Assembly (NCBI RefSeq): GCF_014898055.3
Contig: NW_023604295.1
Coordinates: forward strand, 68,907,730 to 68,971,729
Reading direction: 5' to 3'
Source: Talpa occidentalis
Taxonomy: Eukaryota > Chordata > Mammalia > Eulipotyphla > Talpidae
DNA length: 64,000 nucleotides
A program made the translations under genes and the position numbers. Shown here in pieces: positions 13,112 through 23,166 of this stretch. Each line of letters begins with the position of its first letter. The first letter of the stretch is position 1. The notes beneath the pieces were generated by a model, which worked only from the letters and a program-made list of their open reading frames with translations, was not told the origin of the DNA and did no database searches.

Positions 13112-13393
13112 GACCTCCCATGTGGCGCAAGGGGTTAAGCACTGCACTATGAAGCATTCAGCAGCCTCTGCAGCAAGAGTTTGATTCCCACTGGCCAGGG
13201 AGAAACCCACATGGTACAGCAGACCTCTCCTGACTCGCCCGCTGCTCCCCTCAGCAGTGTACTTCAGTCAATCTGCCTGTTCTGTTCCCCACTCTGTCTC
13301 TGGTGAATCCTCTCACCCCTGCATCTCTGGCCTGTACCCCAGCTCTTGTATGGATAAATAAATAAATCTTTAAAAAAATAATAAAAAAATAAC
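13112..13393 (+). mobile_element. tRNA-derived SINE, older subfamily
   Basis: A plus-strand copy starting GACCTCCCATGTGGCGCAAG, where the usual CCCTGG is altered, so the head is slightly damaged. B-box GTTTGATTCCC at about 13170. The body contains CTCGCCCGCTGCTCCCCTC and CTGTCTCTGGTGAATCC; the tail is GGATAAATAAATAAATCTTT plus A. The repeat AAATAAGCA at 13103-13111 and 13394-13402 marks the target duplication. Confidence 0.94.
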
Positions 13394-13459
13394 AAATAAG
13401 CATCATTCTCTACAATCCTAATCAAATCATTAAAAGCTTAGGTTGAATCATCTAGAATT

Positions 13460-13725
13460 GGGCCTCCCCGGTGGTGCAGCGGTTGAGCTCTGGATTGCGA
13501 AGCTGCCTGCAGCCTCCGCAGCACCGGTTAAACACCCTGCCACCAGGTGAGGGTCCCACATGGCAGACCTCTCCTGCTGCCCGCTGCTCCCCTCAGCAGT
13601 GTATTTCTTCATCAGTCTGCCTGTTCTGCTCTCCGCAATGACTCTGGCGAATTCTCTCACACTCCCGCACTTCTGACTGTACCCAGTGCTTGTATAAATA
13701 AATAAATAAATCTAAAAAAAAAAAA
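13460..13725 (+). mobile_element. tRNA-derived SINE with 14-bp target duplication
   Basis: A full-length plus-strand copy with AATCATCTAGAATT at 13446-13459 and 13726-13739. The head begins GGCCTCCCCGGTGGTGCAGC. The tail is AAATAAATAAATAAATCT followed by about 13 A. It belongs to the subfamily ending CACTTCTGACTGTACCCAG. It lies only 57 bp downstream of another SINE copy on the same strand. Confidence 0.97.
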
Positions 13726-13739
13726 AATCATCTAGAATT

Positions 13740-14304
13740 ACTGAAGTGAAAACTTTGCTCACTTTCTACTCTTTCTTGAAAGCTTTTACTATTTTAAGTT
13801 TATTGCTTGCATGATGATATTTTAATCATTTGAAATATGCAAAGGCATTATTTTAATTTCTCCTTCCCTTGGCCACTTTTTATTGCTTTAGTAAAAAAGT
13901 CTATTTTCTAAAAGAGAAATCTTTAATTCTAAAACAATTGTGTGAATCCAGTTAAATCAGCCTTTGTTTACTGACAGTTGTGTTTATATTTTTACTTCAA
14001 TGAAAACTCAGTAAGATATTTAACCTTGGTTCTCAAAGACTATTTATATAAAACTGAATGACACATGAACAAAGACTTCGTTAATTCAAGGAAGGCCCAA
14101 ATTTATAACACTATACAAATTTCAGACTCTTTAGAGTCCTTATAATTGCTGTTTCTGCTGTGCAAGGGACATGTAGGACTCAGAGACTACCAGGAAATAC
14201 ATTAAGGGCTTTGAAAGTGTTTTGGTTAAAGTTCTTATAAAGTTCAGAAACCTATTTTTAACTAATTTCCTAACATAAAGTGAAAAAATAATTAACTGCA
14301 AACA
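13740..14304. other. AT-rich non-coding stretch
   Basis: Nothing classifiable seen. Confidence 0.5.
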
Positions 14305-14520
14305 TTTATTCAGCACTACTTACTATCAGTTAATGGTCTAGACACTAATGCATGTATCTTTTTCAATTCTAAGTACATTTTTTTGGTCAGTATCACTACC
14401 TTCATTTTACAAATGAGAAAACTAATATTTAAAGAACAAATGACTTGCCAATGATCACCGATCCCTGATGAATCAGTGTTCACCAACCCATCTAATTTAC
14501 TCTACTAGCTCTGCAGCATC
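14305..14520 (+). repeat. MIR-like fossil
   Basis: A fuller MIR-type match: TTTATTCAGCACTACTTACTA, then CTTCATTTTACAAATGAGAA, AACTAATATTTAAAGAACAA, GACTTGCCAATGATCACC. The order and spacing follow the MIR consensus through the core and the 'CTTGCCCAAGGTCAC' phrase. Confidence 0.6.
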
Positions 14521-14579
14521 TGTTCAAAGTCTTCCCAAAATAACTAGCTCATTTGTACTTATACTACTCTAAGTTCTTG

Positions 14580-14965
14580 CTATAAACTAAACAGTATCAC
14601 CCCAAATCCACATGTAGAAGCCCTACTCCTAATGTGAAGGTATTTGGAGATAAAATTTTAGGGAGGTATTTAGATTCATAAGGGTGGAACAGTCATGAAG
14701 GATCAAAGGCCTCATAAAAAGAAACAATATAGATATTGATGTCTCTCACTTATCCAGCTAAGGATACAACAAAAGGCAGCTGTCTGCAAGCCGAAGGAGA
14801 GCTGTTTTCCACAATCCAAACATGTTAGCTCTCTGATTTTGGACTTCTAGTGTCCAAAAGTGTGAGAAAATAAATGTGAGTGTGAGAAAATAAGTGTGAG
14901 AAAATAAATTTCTAGTGTTTAAGTCACCTAGTCTGTGGTATTTTGCTTATAGACTACCTATGTAA
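14580..14965 (+). mobile_element. MaLR-type (MLT1-like) solo LTR
   Basis: Recognised by the ordered phrases CATGTAGAAGCCCTACTCCT, AATGTGAAGGTATTTGGAGA, CTCATAAAAAGAAAC (TATA region), CTGCAAGCCGAAGGAGAG, TTGGACTTCTAG, and AATAAATTTCTAGTGTTTAA followed by GTCACCTAGTCTGTGGTATT. These are typical of mammalian MaLR LTRs. No internal sequence is attached. The polyadenylation region carries a local duplication listed separately. Confidence 0.85.
14860..14907 (+). repeat. Triplicated polyadenylation-signal segment in the MaLR LTR
   Basis: GTGTGAGAAAATAA occurs three times, at 14860-14873, 14880-14893 and 14894-14907. The family normally has one copy of this AATAAA-bearing phrase. It looks like a local slippage or tandem duplication after insertion. 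Confidence 0.9.
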
Positions 14966-15767
14966 TAAATGGTCAGAATAATCCTTTGCTTATCAGGCAT
15001 ATCAAGTTAATCATATATCATCTGCTTGAAAAGTTCTGGATTCATCTGTTTGGTTTATCTAATTATTATTTCTGGCTCACAGTTACTTCTCTTGCTTTGT
15101 CGTTACTTATTGGATTTTGTTTATTATTTTCTCAAAATAATACTGAGTATCTTTGAAATAATAACTACAAATGAAAAACCATAGTTTAAAGTTCAACTTC
15201 ATCAGACTATATGCCTAAAATCTTCAGTTCTCCTTTCTTTGAAGCCTAAATACTCATGAAGCTCACTAAATACTTGCAATGCCTGATAATGTCTTTATTT
15301 GGTTCTACTTTTGTCTAGACATTGTCCAGGTAATTATCAAGTCACCGGAAAATAAAGACATGATAGCTCAGCCTTCTATAGGTAAGCAGGTTTATTCTGC
15401 TCCAGGGATTATTGGGCAAGTTCTCAAGTGTTAAAGGGTTCAATTCCAAAACCTTCTTAAATGAACGGCAATTTAACAGAGGATTGTTTGTAATTGTGTT
15501 GCAAATATAGAAAAAAAATCATGCATTTAAAACAGGCTAATTTTCTTGAAATATGCTTTCTTTATCACAGATCTTTTCATTCTTCCACCTCATAAATTCC
15601 TACTTACCCACAAAGACCTTTCCTTCTTGAGGACATTTTAAACTTCTTTAGGAAGGATTTATTCTAAATCTTATACAACTTTGTTTAGCATTTATGAGAA
15701 GAGATAATTATTTTTATTCATGTAAGACATTCTTTAGATATTCTTTCGTTAAAGAAATGCAATAAAT
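14966..15767. other. AT-rich non-coding stretch
   Basis: Nothing classifiable seen. Confidence 0.5.
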
Positions 15768-15779
15768 ATGTGTGCATAG

Positions 15780-16078
15780 GGGCCTCCCCGGTGGCACAGC
15801 GGTTGAGCCCGCACTGCGAAGCTGTCCACAGCTGCTGAGGCACCGGTTTGATTCCCTGCCGACCAGGGATAACCCCACATTGCACAGCAGACCTCTTCTG
15901 CCTCGCCCACTGCTCCCCTCAGCATGTCTTCAGTCCACCTGCCTGTTCTGCTCCCCGCTCTGGCTCTGGTGAATTCTCTCAACCTCCCACTCTTCTGACC
16001 TGTACCCCAGTTCTTGTATAAAAATAAATAAATGAATCTTAAAAATATAAATAAATGAATCTATCTTTTTAAAAAAAA
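15780..16078 (+). mobile_element. tRNA-derived SINE with 13-bp target duplication and expanded tail
   Basis: A plus-strand copy bounded by ATGTGTGCATAGG at 15768-15780 and 16079-16091. The head starts GGGCCTCCCCGGTGGCACAG with B-box GGTTTGATTCCC. The tail has two rounds of AATAAATGAATCTTA-like sequence, making it longer than in other copies. The head resembles the younger subfamily, while the body has the CTCGCCCACTGCTCC form of the older one, so the copy is intermediate. Confidence 0.96.
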
Positions 16079-16091
16079 ATGTGTGCATAGG

Positions 16092-17420
16092 CCTTGAGTC
16101 TAATATATGATATTTCTATTGTTTCTTGGATGGTGAAATGAATAAAATAATGGATTGCAAGTGCTTTGAAAGACCATTCAATTGTAGATATCAATTACTA
16201 CTAAAACAGATGTATATGAAACGTAACATAAGGTGATAGAAGTCATTCTAAAAAATGACAGGTTTCTAAAAGTAATAATCTATGGGAATATCCTTCACAA
16301 TGATAATTTATGCTCAATAGTCTCACTAAGTAAAAACAAAACCAAAACAGTGCTCATCTTAGATATGTAATAATCTATACTTATAAAATTCTTGTCTATA
16401 GAAATCTATAATTATATGTAGGAATGAATCCACACATATCAGTAAAAATAATGGCTAACAAATTCTGACCACTTACAGTTCGCCAAATCTTGTTCTAAAT
16501 TGCTTTATAATGTGCTAACTCAATTCTTACAGATTGCATATAGAATAAACATGATTGTAATAAAATAAATTTAGAGAGGATTTTGAGAGGTTTTTGTAAT
16601 TGGAATTGCTATGCAGTATACTTTAACAAAAATATGAATTTATTAATGAAATAAAATTAGGAAAGTCACTTAGCAAATTTCCATTTATCAAATGTCTTTT
16701 ATTTGATACCAGGAATTATAGCAAAAATAGGTCAATATTTAGGTCAATTATATCAAGACCCTCTCTGGAATAAATCATATCTATATTTGAAAAAGGAAAT
16801 TTGATTAGTAATTTATGCAATGCTAATTAGTTTTTAGCCACAAGCCACCTTTACCACCCACATCACCCCTTCATTCCAATACCTTTGGGTTGTTCCAACT
16901 TATTCTGAAAGTTGTTTAACCTAAAATGTCTTTAGGGGATAATTTTCTAGCCACCTTTTAAACTACCACCCACAGTTGCCCATAGACTAAAATGCATCAG
17001 AAAACTTTCTCTTTTTATTTTTCCTACATGGAACAAAGGGACTATTAAAACATGTGCCATATGACAAGTTGATACTTTCTACAGTTTGATACTGTTCTAC
17101 ATATAAAATGGGAAATTATATTTAATTATAGGTTGATGCCATTGTAGTAAACAATTAAAATGATTAAATAGGTCAATAAATGACAAATTTCAATGCTTTC
17201 CAGTTTTAAGTATTAAAAATGATCTTAATTTCAAATAACTGGTATAAACTGAAAAAGATCATGGAAATGTATTTTTCACATAATCAAAATTTTGGTCTCA
17301 AAGTCATTCACTGTGATTTAGCTGAGTGGAACTATTAACTTGAGGTATCTGTAAACCAAGAAATCTGATTTATGACTTTCTCCTATATGTGGATATAAAT
17401 TTATACATTTCCTGCAGGAT
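16092..17420. other. AT-rich non-coding stretch
   Basis: No gene or classifiable element. A possible heavily diverged MIR piece lies at 16460-16530, too weak to call. Confidence 0.5.
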
Positions 17421-17426
17421 GCACAT

Positions 17427-17463
17427 ATACACACACATAAACACACATAAACACACACACACA
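17427..17463. repeat. (CA)n microsatellite
   Basis: CACATATACACACACATAAA-type imperfect CA tract. Confidence 0.9.
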
Positions 17464-17493
17464 GATTCAAATAAGTCAGAATCATGTATTGGG

Positions 17494-17591
17494 TTCCTTC
17501 CTTCCTTCCTTCCTCCCTTCCTCCCTTCCTCCCTTCCTCCCTTCCTCCCTTCCTCCCTTCCTCCCTTCCTCCCTTCCTCCCTTTCTCCCTT

Positions 17592-17646
<55 letters not shown>

Positions 17647-17649
17647 TTT
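17494..17649. repeat. (TTCC)/(TTCCTCCC)/(CT) compound microsatellite
   Basis: A pyrimidine-only tract of about 150 bases: first TTCC units, then a regular 8-bp TTCCTCCC unit repeated about nine times, then CT with TTTCT interruptions. The pure purine/pyrimidine strand bias opens reading frames in several phases on both strands. They encode only Leu/Pro/Ser/Phe or Arg/Glu/Gly/Lys repeats and are not genes. Confidence 0.97.
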
Positions 17650-17771
17650 GCACAAGCCATCAATCATTCAATATGGTTTAGTAACAAAATGACATTTTAT
17701 ATTATCACTTTAATAAACTTAGTATCTTTTAAAGAAACAGATGAGTTTCTTTAAAAAAATCTCATGTATTG

Positions 17772-18031
17772 GGGGCCTCCCTAGTGGCACAAGATGTTAA
17801 GCACCGTGCTATGAAGCAATCCACAGCCTCTGCAGCACGAGTTTGATCCCCAGCCAGCCAGGAAGCAACCCATATGGCGCAGCAGACCTCTCCTGACTCT
17901 CCCGTTGCTCCCCTCAGCAGTGTACTTTGGTCAATCTGCCTGTTCTGTTCCCCACTCTGTCTCTGGTGAATCCTCTCTCTCCCTCATATCTCTGGCCTGT
18001 ACCCCAGTTCTTGTATGCATAAATAAATATT
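17772..18031 (+). mobile_element. tRNA-derived SINE with 17-bp target duplication
   Basis: A plus-strand copy bounded by AAAAATCTCATGTATTG at 17755-17771 and 18032-18048. Older subfamily: head GGCCTCCCTAGTGGCACAAG, B-box GTTTGATCCCC, tail GTATGCATAAATAAATATTA. The tail lacks the usual TCTTT terminator. Confidence 0.96.
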
Positions 18032-18254
18032 AAAAATCTCATGTATTGAACTTGCATTATCTGCTCATTTTGTAAAGAGATCATTATGACATAGGTCTTA
18101 TACAACAGTTGTCTATCAACTGATAGGATTTTAACTACTGCCTTTTGACGATAATCAAATAGCCTAAAGTATTTGAGAACACTTGTCCATTAAGTGATTA
18201 TAAATTTTAGGTTTATACAAGATTTGTAGTAATATGACAACTCTTTTTCATTTT

Positions 18255-18390
18255 CTCCATTAGGAGGCAGGTAATGCCTTATTCCATTTGAGGAAATGCA
18301 GACACTAAAGAAGGGGCTTAACTGGTTAAGGGGAGAACTGAAAGAGAGTCCATCTAAGACCCAATGTCCTGACCACCAGAAAGCTCTCAG
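18255..18390 (+). repeat. Possible MIR-like fragment
   Basis: TTGAGGAAATGCAGACACTAAAG followed by TTAACTGGTTAAGGGGAGAACTG and CCAATGTCCTGACC resembles the MIR 3' half, but is strongly diverged. Confidence 0.35.
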
Positions 18391-18587
18391 TTGCCCTATA
18401 CTAAAAGGAAGCTAACCAAGAACTTATGAACAATTTTGATAACAGATTTCTAAGTCTAATATTTCAGTTATAAAGAGATTTGACCCATGCTGATTTCTTT
18501 AAAGAGTTATAATGTAATTAATTTCAACATCACTTCTATATTTAACTTCTACATACTTTGGCCAAGAGCATTGTTTCAGTAACTCTA

Positions 18588-18966
18588 TTTTTTTTTAAAT
18601 AATAAATTTTATTTTTATATTCCCCATACAATTGCAGCCCCCCCATTCTGACCCCAATCCCTCCCCTCCCGCCCCCGCCCCCCTAAAAGTGACTCTGGTT
18701 CATAGTTTTTTGTTGATTTTGATTTTCACTTTCTTATATTCATTTTCCTGGTCCCTTATTTAAGTTTTCTAGATTCCTGCTATGAGTGAGACCATCCGGT
18801 ATTTTTCTTTTTCTTTTTGGCTTATTTCGCTGAGCATGATCCCTTCCAGCGCCATCCATGTTGCTGCAAATTGCATGTGTTTATCTTTTTTGAATGCTGA
18901 GTAATAGTCCATGGTATATATGTACCACATCTTCTTGATCCAGTCATCTATTTTTGGGCATTTGGG
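18588..18966 (-). mobile_element. 5'-truncated LINE-1, 3' end only
   Basis: The + strand shows T-rich sequence, then GTTCATAGTTTTTTGTTGAT, GGCTTATTTCGCTGAGCATG, CCATCCATGTTGCTGCAAAT, GCTGAGTAATAGTCCATGG, ACCACATCTTCTTGATCCAG and GGGCATTTGGGTTGTTTC. This is the reverse complement of the last part of L1 ORF2 and the 3' UTR. The direct repeat TTGTTTCAGTAACTCTA at 18571-18587 and 18967-18983 is the target duplication. The 3' UTR has a very C-rich block at 18638-18682. Confidence 0.95.
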
Positions 18967-19654
18967 TTGTTTCAGTAACTCTAAACTTTAATTTACTGTA
19001 TTATCCTGGAAATCAAAATAAGTATAATTACCTGGAATAAATTGATAGCTATCTCATTCCTTTTCACAAACTAGACTATCATTAAACATTGGGGAGTCAC
19101 GGACCACATCAACTACCATTTTAGATGAGTTTTTCCAGCAGTCTTGTGGAAGATGAATTTGCCGGTCAGAAATATGATCCAAGAAGTTGTTGCAAGTGCA
19201 CCAGTCAGAAATGCTCAGGCCCTAAACAAAGGCTGTGAAAGCAGAACCAAATCCACATGGGAGAGGTAAGGAAGAATAGCAGAGAAAGACTCCTAAATGC
19301 ACTGGATGCCTGATATTCAACAGGCTGCAAAGCAAATTCAAAAAGAAAAAAGAAAGCAGGGAGAGTGAAAGTTTGTAGGGAGCTATCACAGACTTAAAAG
19401 ATTGGATTTTAACAACTGCACATAGAGTTCAAAATTCAAATTTATTTGCTCAAATCTATTTTACATAAATACCTTCCAAATTCATTGTTTTATATATAAA
19501 GTACTAATCTAAATGTTCCCAGAAAATATTTGTTTACCTACTTGCTCATTTATATTAAGGAGAAAATGATACACAACTTGAAATTTGCTTAAAACTTTAC
19601 CAGTGATTGATCTCCACTTCCCACATTGTGCTTTAATGCTTATGAAACTGTGGT

Positions 19655-19771
19655 TCTTAATTTGCAACATTTCAGAGTTGCAAATTAAGAGTTTTTAAAG
19701 CTCTTAATTTTAAGAGTTTTAAATTTTAAAGAGTTTTTTAAGAGTTTTAAAATTTTAAGAGTTTTTAAAAA
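19655..19771. repeat. AT-rich inverted-repeat cluster
   Basis: A perfect 14-bp inverted repeat (TCTTAATTTGCAAC at 19655-19668, its complement at 19677-19690, 8-base loop) is followed by the palindrome CTCTTAATTTTAAGAG at 19701-19716. Several further TTTTAAGAGTTTT units run to 19771. It could extrude as successive hairpins. No promoter or gene lies next to it. Confidence 0.9.
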
Positions 19772-19782
19772 CCTGTAAATAC

Positions 19783-19818
19783 TATATAAATATAAATATA
19801 AATATAAATATAAATATA
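19783..19818. repeat. (ATATAA)n simple repeat
   Basis: About six units of ATATAA directly after the inverted-repeat cluster. Confidence 0.93.
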
Positions 19819-21204
19819 ATGAAAATGTGTGAATGTCTTGACTTTATACTCACAGATGGAAGGGTATAAAGCTGATATCAATAGCAACAGAAATTAGAAG
19901 CTAATCACCGCTAATGTTAAATAAAGATGGCACAGAACAGAATATCTAATCTGATTTAATTGAAATTTAAATTCATAGTATGCAAAAGAATAAGAAGACA
20001 ATCATCACTTCCTCCTTTATCAGGGCACAGAAGTAATATCAGGTCACACAATCACTCCCTTGCAAAGTATCATGATGCTATTTCATGAAGAATAGCTAGT
20101 GAAAGTGATGCTGACGAATAAATTATGGTTTCAAGTGCTTGAACTGCATATAAATTTACCTTCCGGAAGGGCTGTTAAACAAAAGAACTCTGGAGCCTTG
20201 ATCTATTTAAAGTGTAATAAAAAAATGAATGGCCTTTGCCCTGTTTTTAACCTCATTTAACTCTCATTACAAAACATTTCGATCACACCGGTATGAAAAC
20301 CTATTTTAAAGAAAAACCCCAATGCTTTATCTCAAAATGATACAGCAAGCAATCTATTTGTTGCTATGATAGAGGGTTGTGGATGAGTATTGTGTCTTCT
20401 GATTTATCTTTTAGAATACACTTTTCGTGGTTTTATTTTGTTTTGAAACTACTATGTAATCAGTGAATCAACAATGCAGACTTACTGTCAGCACATGAAA
20501 ACTATAAAGAGAAAAATGAGAGGGGATTAATAAAGAAGGTTTATATAAATCCTAGAATATTAGAGGAGGATTTTTCAGAGGAACAGAGTACCTTTTTGGG
20601 AGACTGAATGGATTATGTATTTTCCATACAGACTATATATTGTTTTCTTAGAAATTTCTTCTATTTATCTACCACAGAACTGTTTATAAAAGAAATAAAA
20701 GAATAAAACAGAACTACTTATAAAATAATTATAGCAAGATATTTAGGAAATATTTTAACTAAACTTAAAGATAGACTTCACATATTATAATACTAAATTC
20801 AAGTCATTTTAAATGTGTTTTTAATTAAAAAAATGTCATTAAAGTGCAGCTAAAGGGAACTCAACTCTATAAGTAGTTTATGAATGGCGATATGCAGCAT
20901 GAATTGGAAAACCCATTGTAAACAGCAAAAATGGAGAAATCATAGCTAGAATATTCAGATGGGTGATAAAGACTATAATGTCTATGTAGGAAATTTACCA
21001 GTTGATTGAAAGAGATAATTTTTTTTTCTAGACTTAATGCCTAGGAGAAAATTATTATAATCATTTTTATTTTGGTTAACAATAGGATGCTATCTCCAGT
21101 TCTGTTCCATTTGTTATATCTCTTTTTGTTTGTTCATGTTTATTTTTTATTTTCTTTTCCTTGTTTTTGTTATTTTGGTTACTCTTGGTGAACACTATAG
21201 GACT

Positions 21205-21457
21205 ATAATTATGCATCACTGAACAATGGAGATATGTTCTGAGAAATGTGTCATTAGCTAATTTTGTCTTGTAAACATCATGCAATATACTTATACAAAT
21301 TTAGATGGAAAGGCCTGTTACACACCTTGGCTATATGGCAGAGCCTACTACTTCTAAATTGCAAATTTGTACAGAATATTACTGTACTGAGTAGTGTACC
21401 CAATTGTAACAAAATGGGACTTGTTTGTCTAAACAGCCAAAACAAAGAAAAGGTGCA
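21205..21457 (+). mobile_element. Tigger-like (TcMar) DNA transposon fossil
   Basis: Ordered phrases ATATGTTCTGAGAAATGTGT, AACATCATGCAATATACTTA, ACACACCTTGGCTATATGGC, TTACTGTACTGAGTAGTGTA and CCAATTGTAACAAAATGG match a mammalian Tigger-family element as I remember it. It has no open frame and appears to be only the 5' part. Confidence 0.7.
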
Positions 21458-21712
21458 TTAAAAAATTGATAATATTAGCAGAATAAAATTAGTGTCTCTG
21501 ATAAACGAAACAATGTGAAATTAAAGCACGAAAAAATGATACTATCAAGAGATATAGATATAGTTGACATTTCATGTCAACTCTGAACTATATATACAAC
21601 AGTGGTCCACAAAATGACATGAAAATGATGCAGTCATGCACTCCTAACAACATTTTGTTGTTGTTTTGTAAATTTTGTGAAATTTTATATGAAAATGATG
21701 CAGTCATCATTT

Positions 21713-21739
21713 TACCAAACCCAAACTTGGGGTTTGGTA
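21713..21739. repeat. Perfect 10-bp stem hairpin
   Basis: TACCAAACCC at 21713-21722 and its exact complement at 21730-21739 flank a 7-base loop (AAACTTG). Just upstream, GAAAATGATGCAGTCAT occurs twice (about 21619 and 21691), a local direct repeat. Confidence 0.85.
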
Positions 21740-23120
21740 AGGCAAAATTTTGAGAGAAATACAGTGATTGACATAGGATGGCCAACCCTCAATTTGAAAA
21801 ATTAGAGAGTTCAATACAAATGAACAAATAAAAAAAGGCACAACATGTTATCATTTCTATATAAATTACAGTACTATCAAAATAAGAAATAAATTCTATA
21901 CCAACAGTATGGCTGGCTATATATGTGTACAGATATAAAGTCTGTCAGGGAATCTCACCATTTTTAAGGTAGCTTCTGGGAAGCACTGCTTTCAACTGGT
22001 CTTAAAAACTCTGTTAAGTTTAGGACTTTGACAGGACTTGGTAGAAATTCAGATGTTATTTTTCCAGCAATTGCCATATATTCACTGTTTTCAAATGAGG
22101 CCTTTACTTTGAATCTGACAGGTATTCAGAATCCTTTCTCAGCTATGGGGACTGTATGCCTGCAGTTCTAGGATACAACCGCTAGAGGACTATCTTGCCT
22201 ATCTTCTCAGGAAAAGGCCAACAATGAACAAGATAATTTTCACTGTGAAACATCTTTTTAGCAATAGATATAAATCTACTGCTTATATAACTCCTTTTTA
22301 TAATATATAATTATGTTTAAGAACAAACTTGACAATCGGGGGATATACTCAGAGGCTCACATAACTCATCTCAATATATTAATGAAAAACCACTTACCGA
22401 ACAATTTTGTTGTCTGAGCACTTTTCACAAATTGTATTAAGACTTAAAAGTATATATAATAAAGACACTATTTTTCTCTCCATGTTATGAATGAGGCCAC
22501 TAAGTTTCAGAAAGCATAAAATTTCAGAGCATTAATGTTGTTCATCGTGTCTATATTTTGAGTATTTTCTTTAGTCCTAAACTCAAGCCATGCTGAGTTA
22601 TTTCCAATTTCTTGAAAATTCTCACCTCACTTAATGTGTGTATCTTTATAAAATCTATATTTATAATACATTTCCACTCATGATCCATCTACCTTTCCCT
22701 CCTTCAACAGTTTATGCTATCCCTAGAAGTATCATCAGAAATATTTTCTGTGGAGAACCCTATCTGGCACACATAGGCATTAAATTATATTCAACAGAGT
22801 TCCCTTAAATTATAATTTTCCATAATACTATCAAATGTGCAACATCAGAAAACCAATATAATGGGTATTATAATATGTATTGTGTTATATAACTTACTCT
22901 CTCCATTTAACTTGCATGAAAATTTACCAAACCATTAGATTATCATTTTATTAGCAAACATTTTAAAAGAGTCTGTTTTGTTTTTGGTAAGTTAACATCT
23001 CTTGGTTGAGGAACTTGAATTGAAAATACGTTAAACAGACCAAAAACAACAATAATTGCAAAACTTATTGATACATGTAACTGGAAATTATAGTAGTCTA
23101 ATAAGAGTTGGCTAGATTCA

Positions 23121-23166
23121 GATATATATGCCTGATATATATGCCTGAAATATATGCCAGATATAT
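23121..23166. repeat. 13-bp tandem repeat
   Basis: GATATATATGCCT is repeated at 23121 and 23134, followed by the variant GAAATATATGCCA at 23147 and a partial fourth unit. Confidence 0.9.

Larger units (their letters stand above)
18984..21195. other. AT-rich non-coding stretch with hairpin-prone DNA
   Basis: No gene seen. It holds the inverted-repeat cluster at 19655-19771 and the ATATAA repeat at 19783-19818, listed separately. Confidence 0.5.

Noticed and set aside
16460..16530. Possible additional MIR fragment
   Set aside because: Only a short, weak resemblance; not enough ordered phrases to support a call.
17318..17754. Long Arg/Glu-rich and Ser/Pro/Leu-rich frames on both strands
   Set aside because: They are translations of a TTCC/CT microsatellite.
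17481..17773. TCATGTATTGGG occurring both before the microsatellite and at the SINE target site
   Set aside because: Twelve bases shared at 280-bp distance with no further homology; probably coincidence, and the true target duplication is the 17-bp repeat around the SINE.
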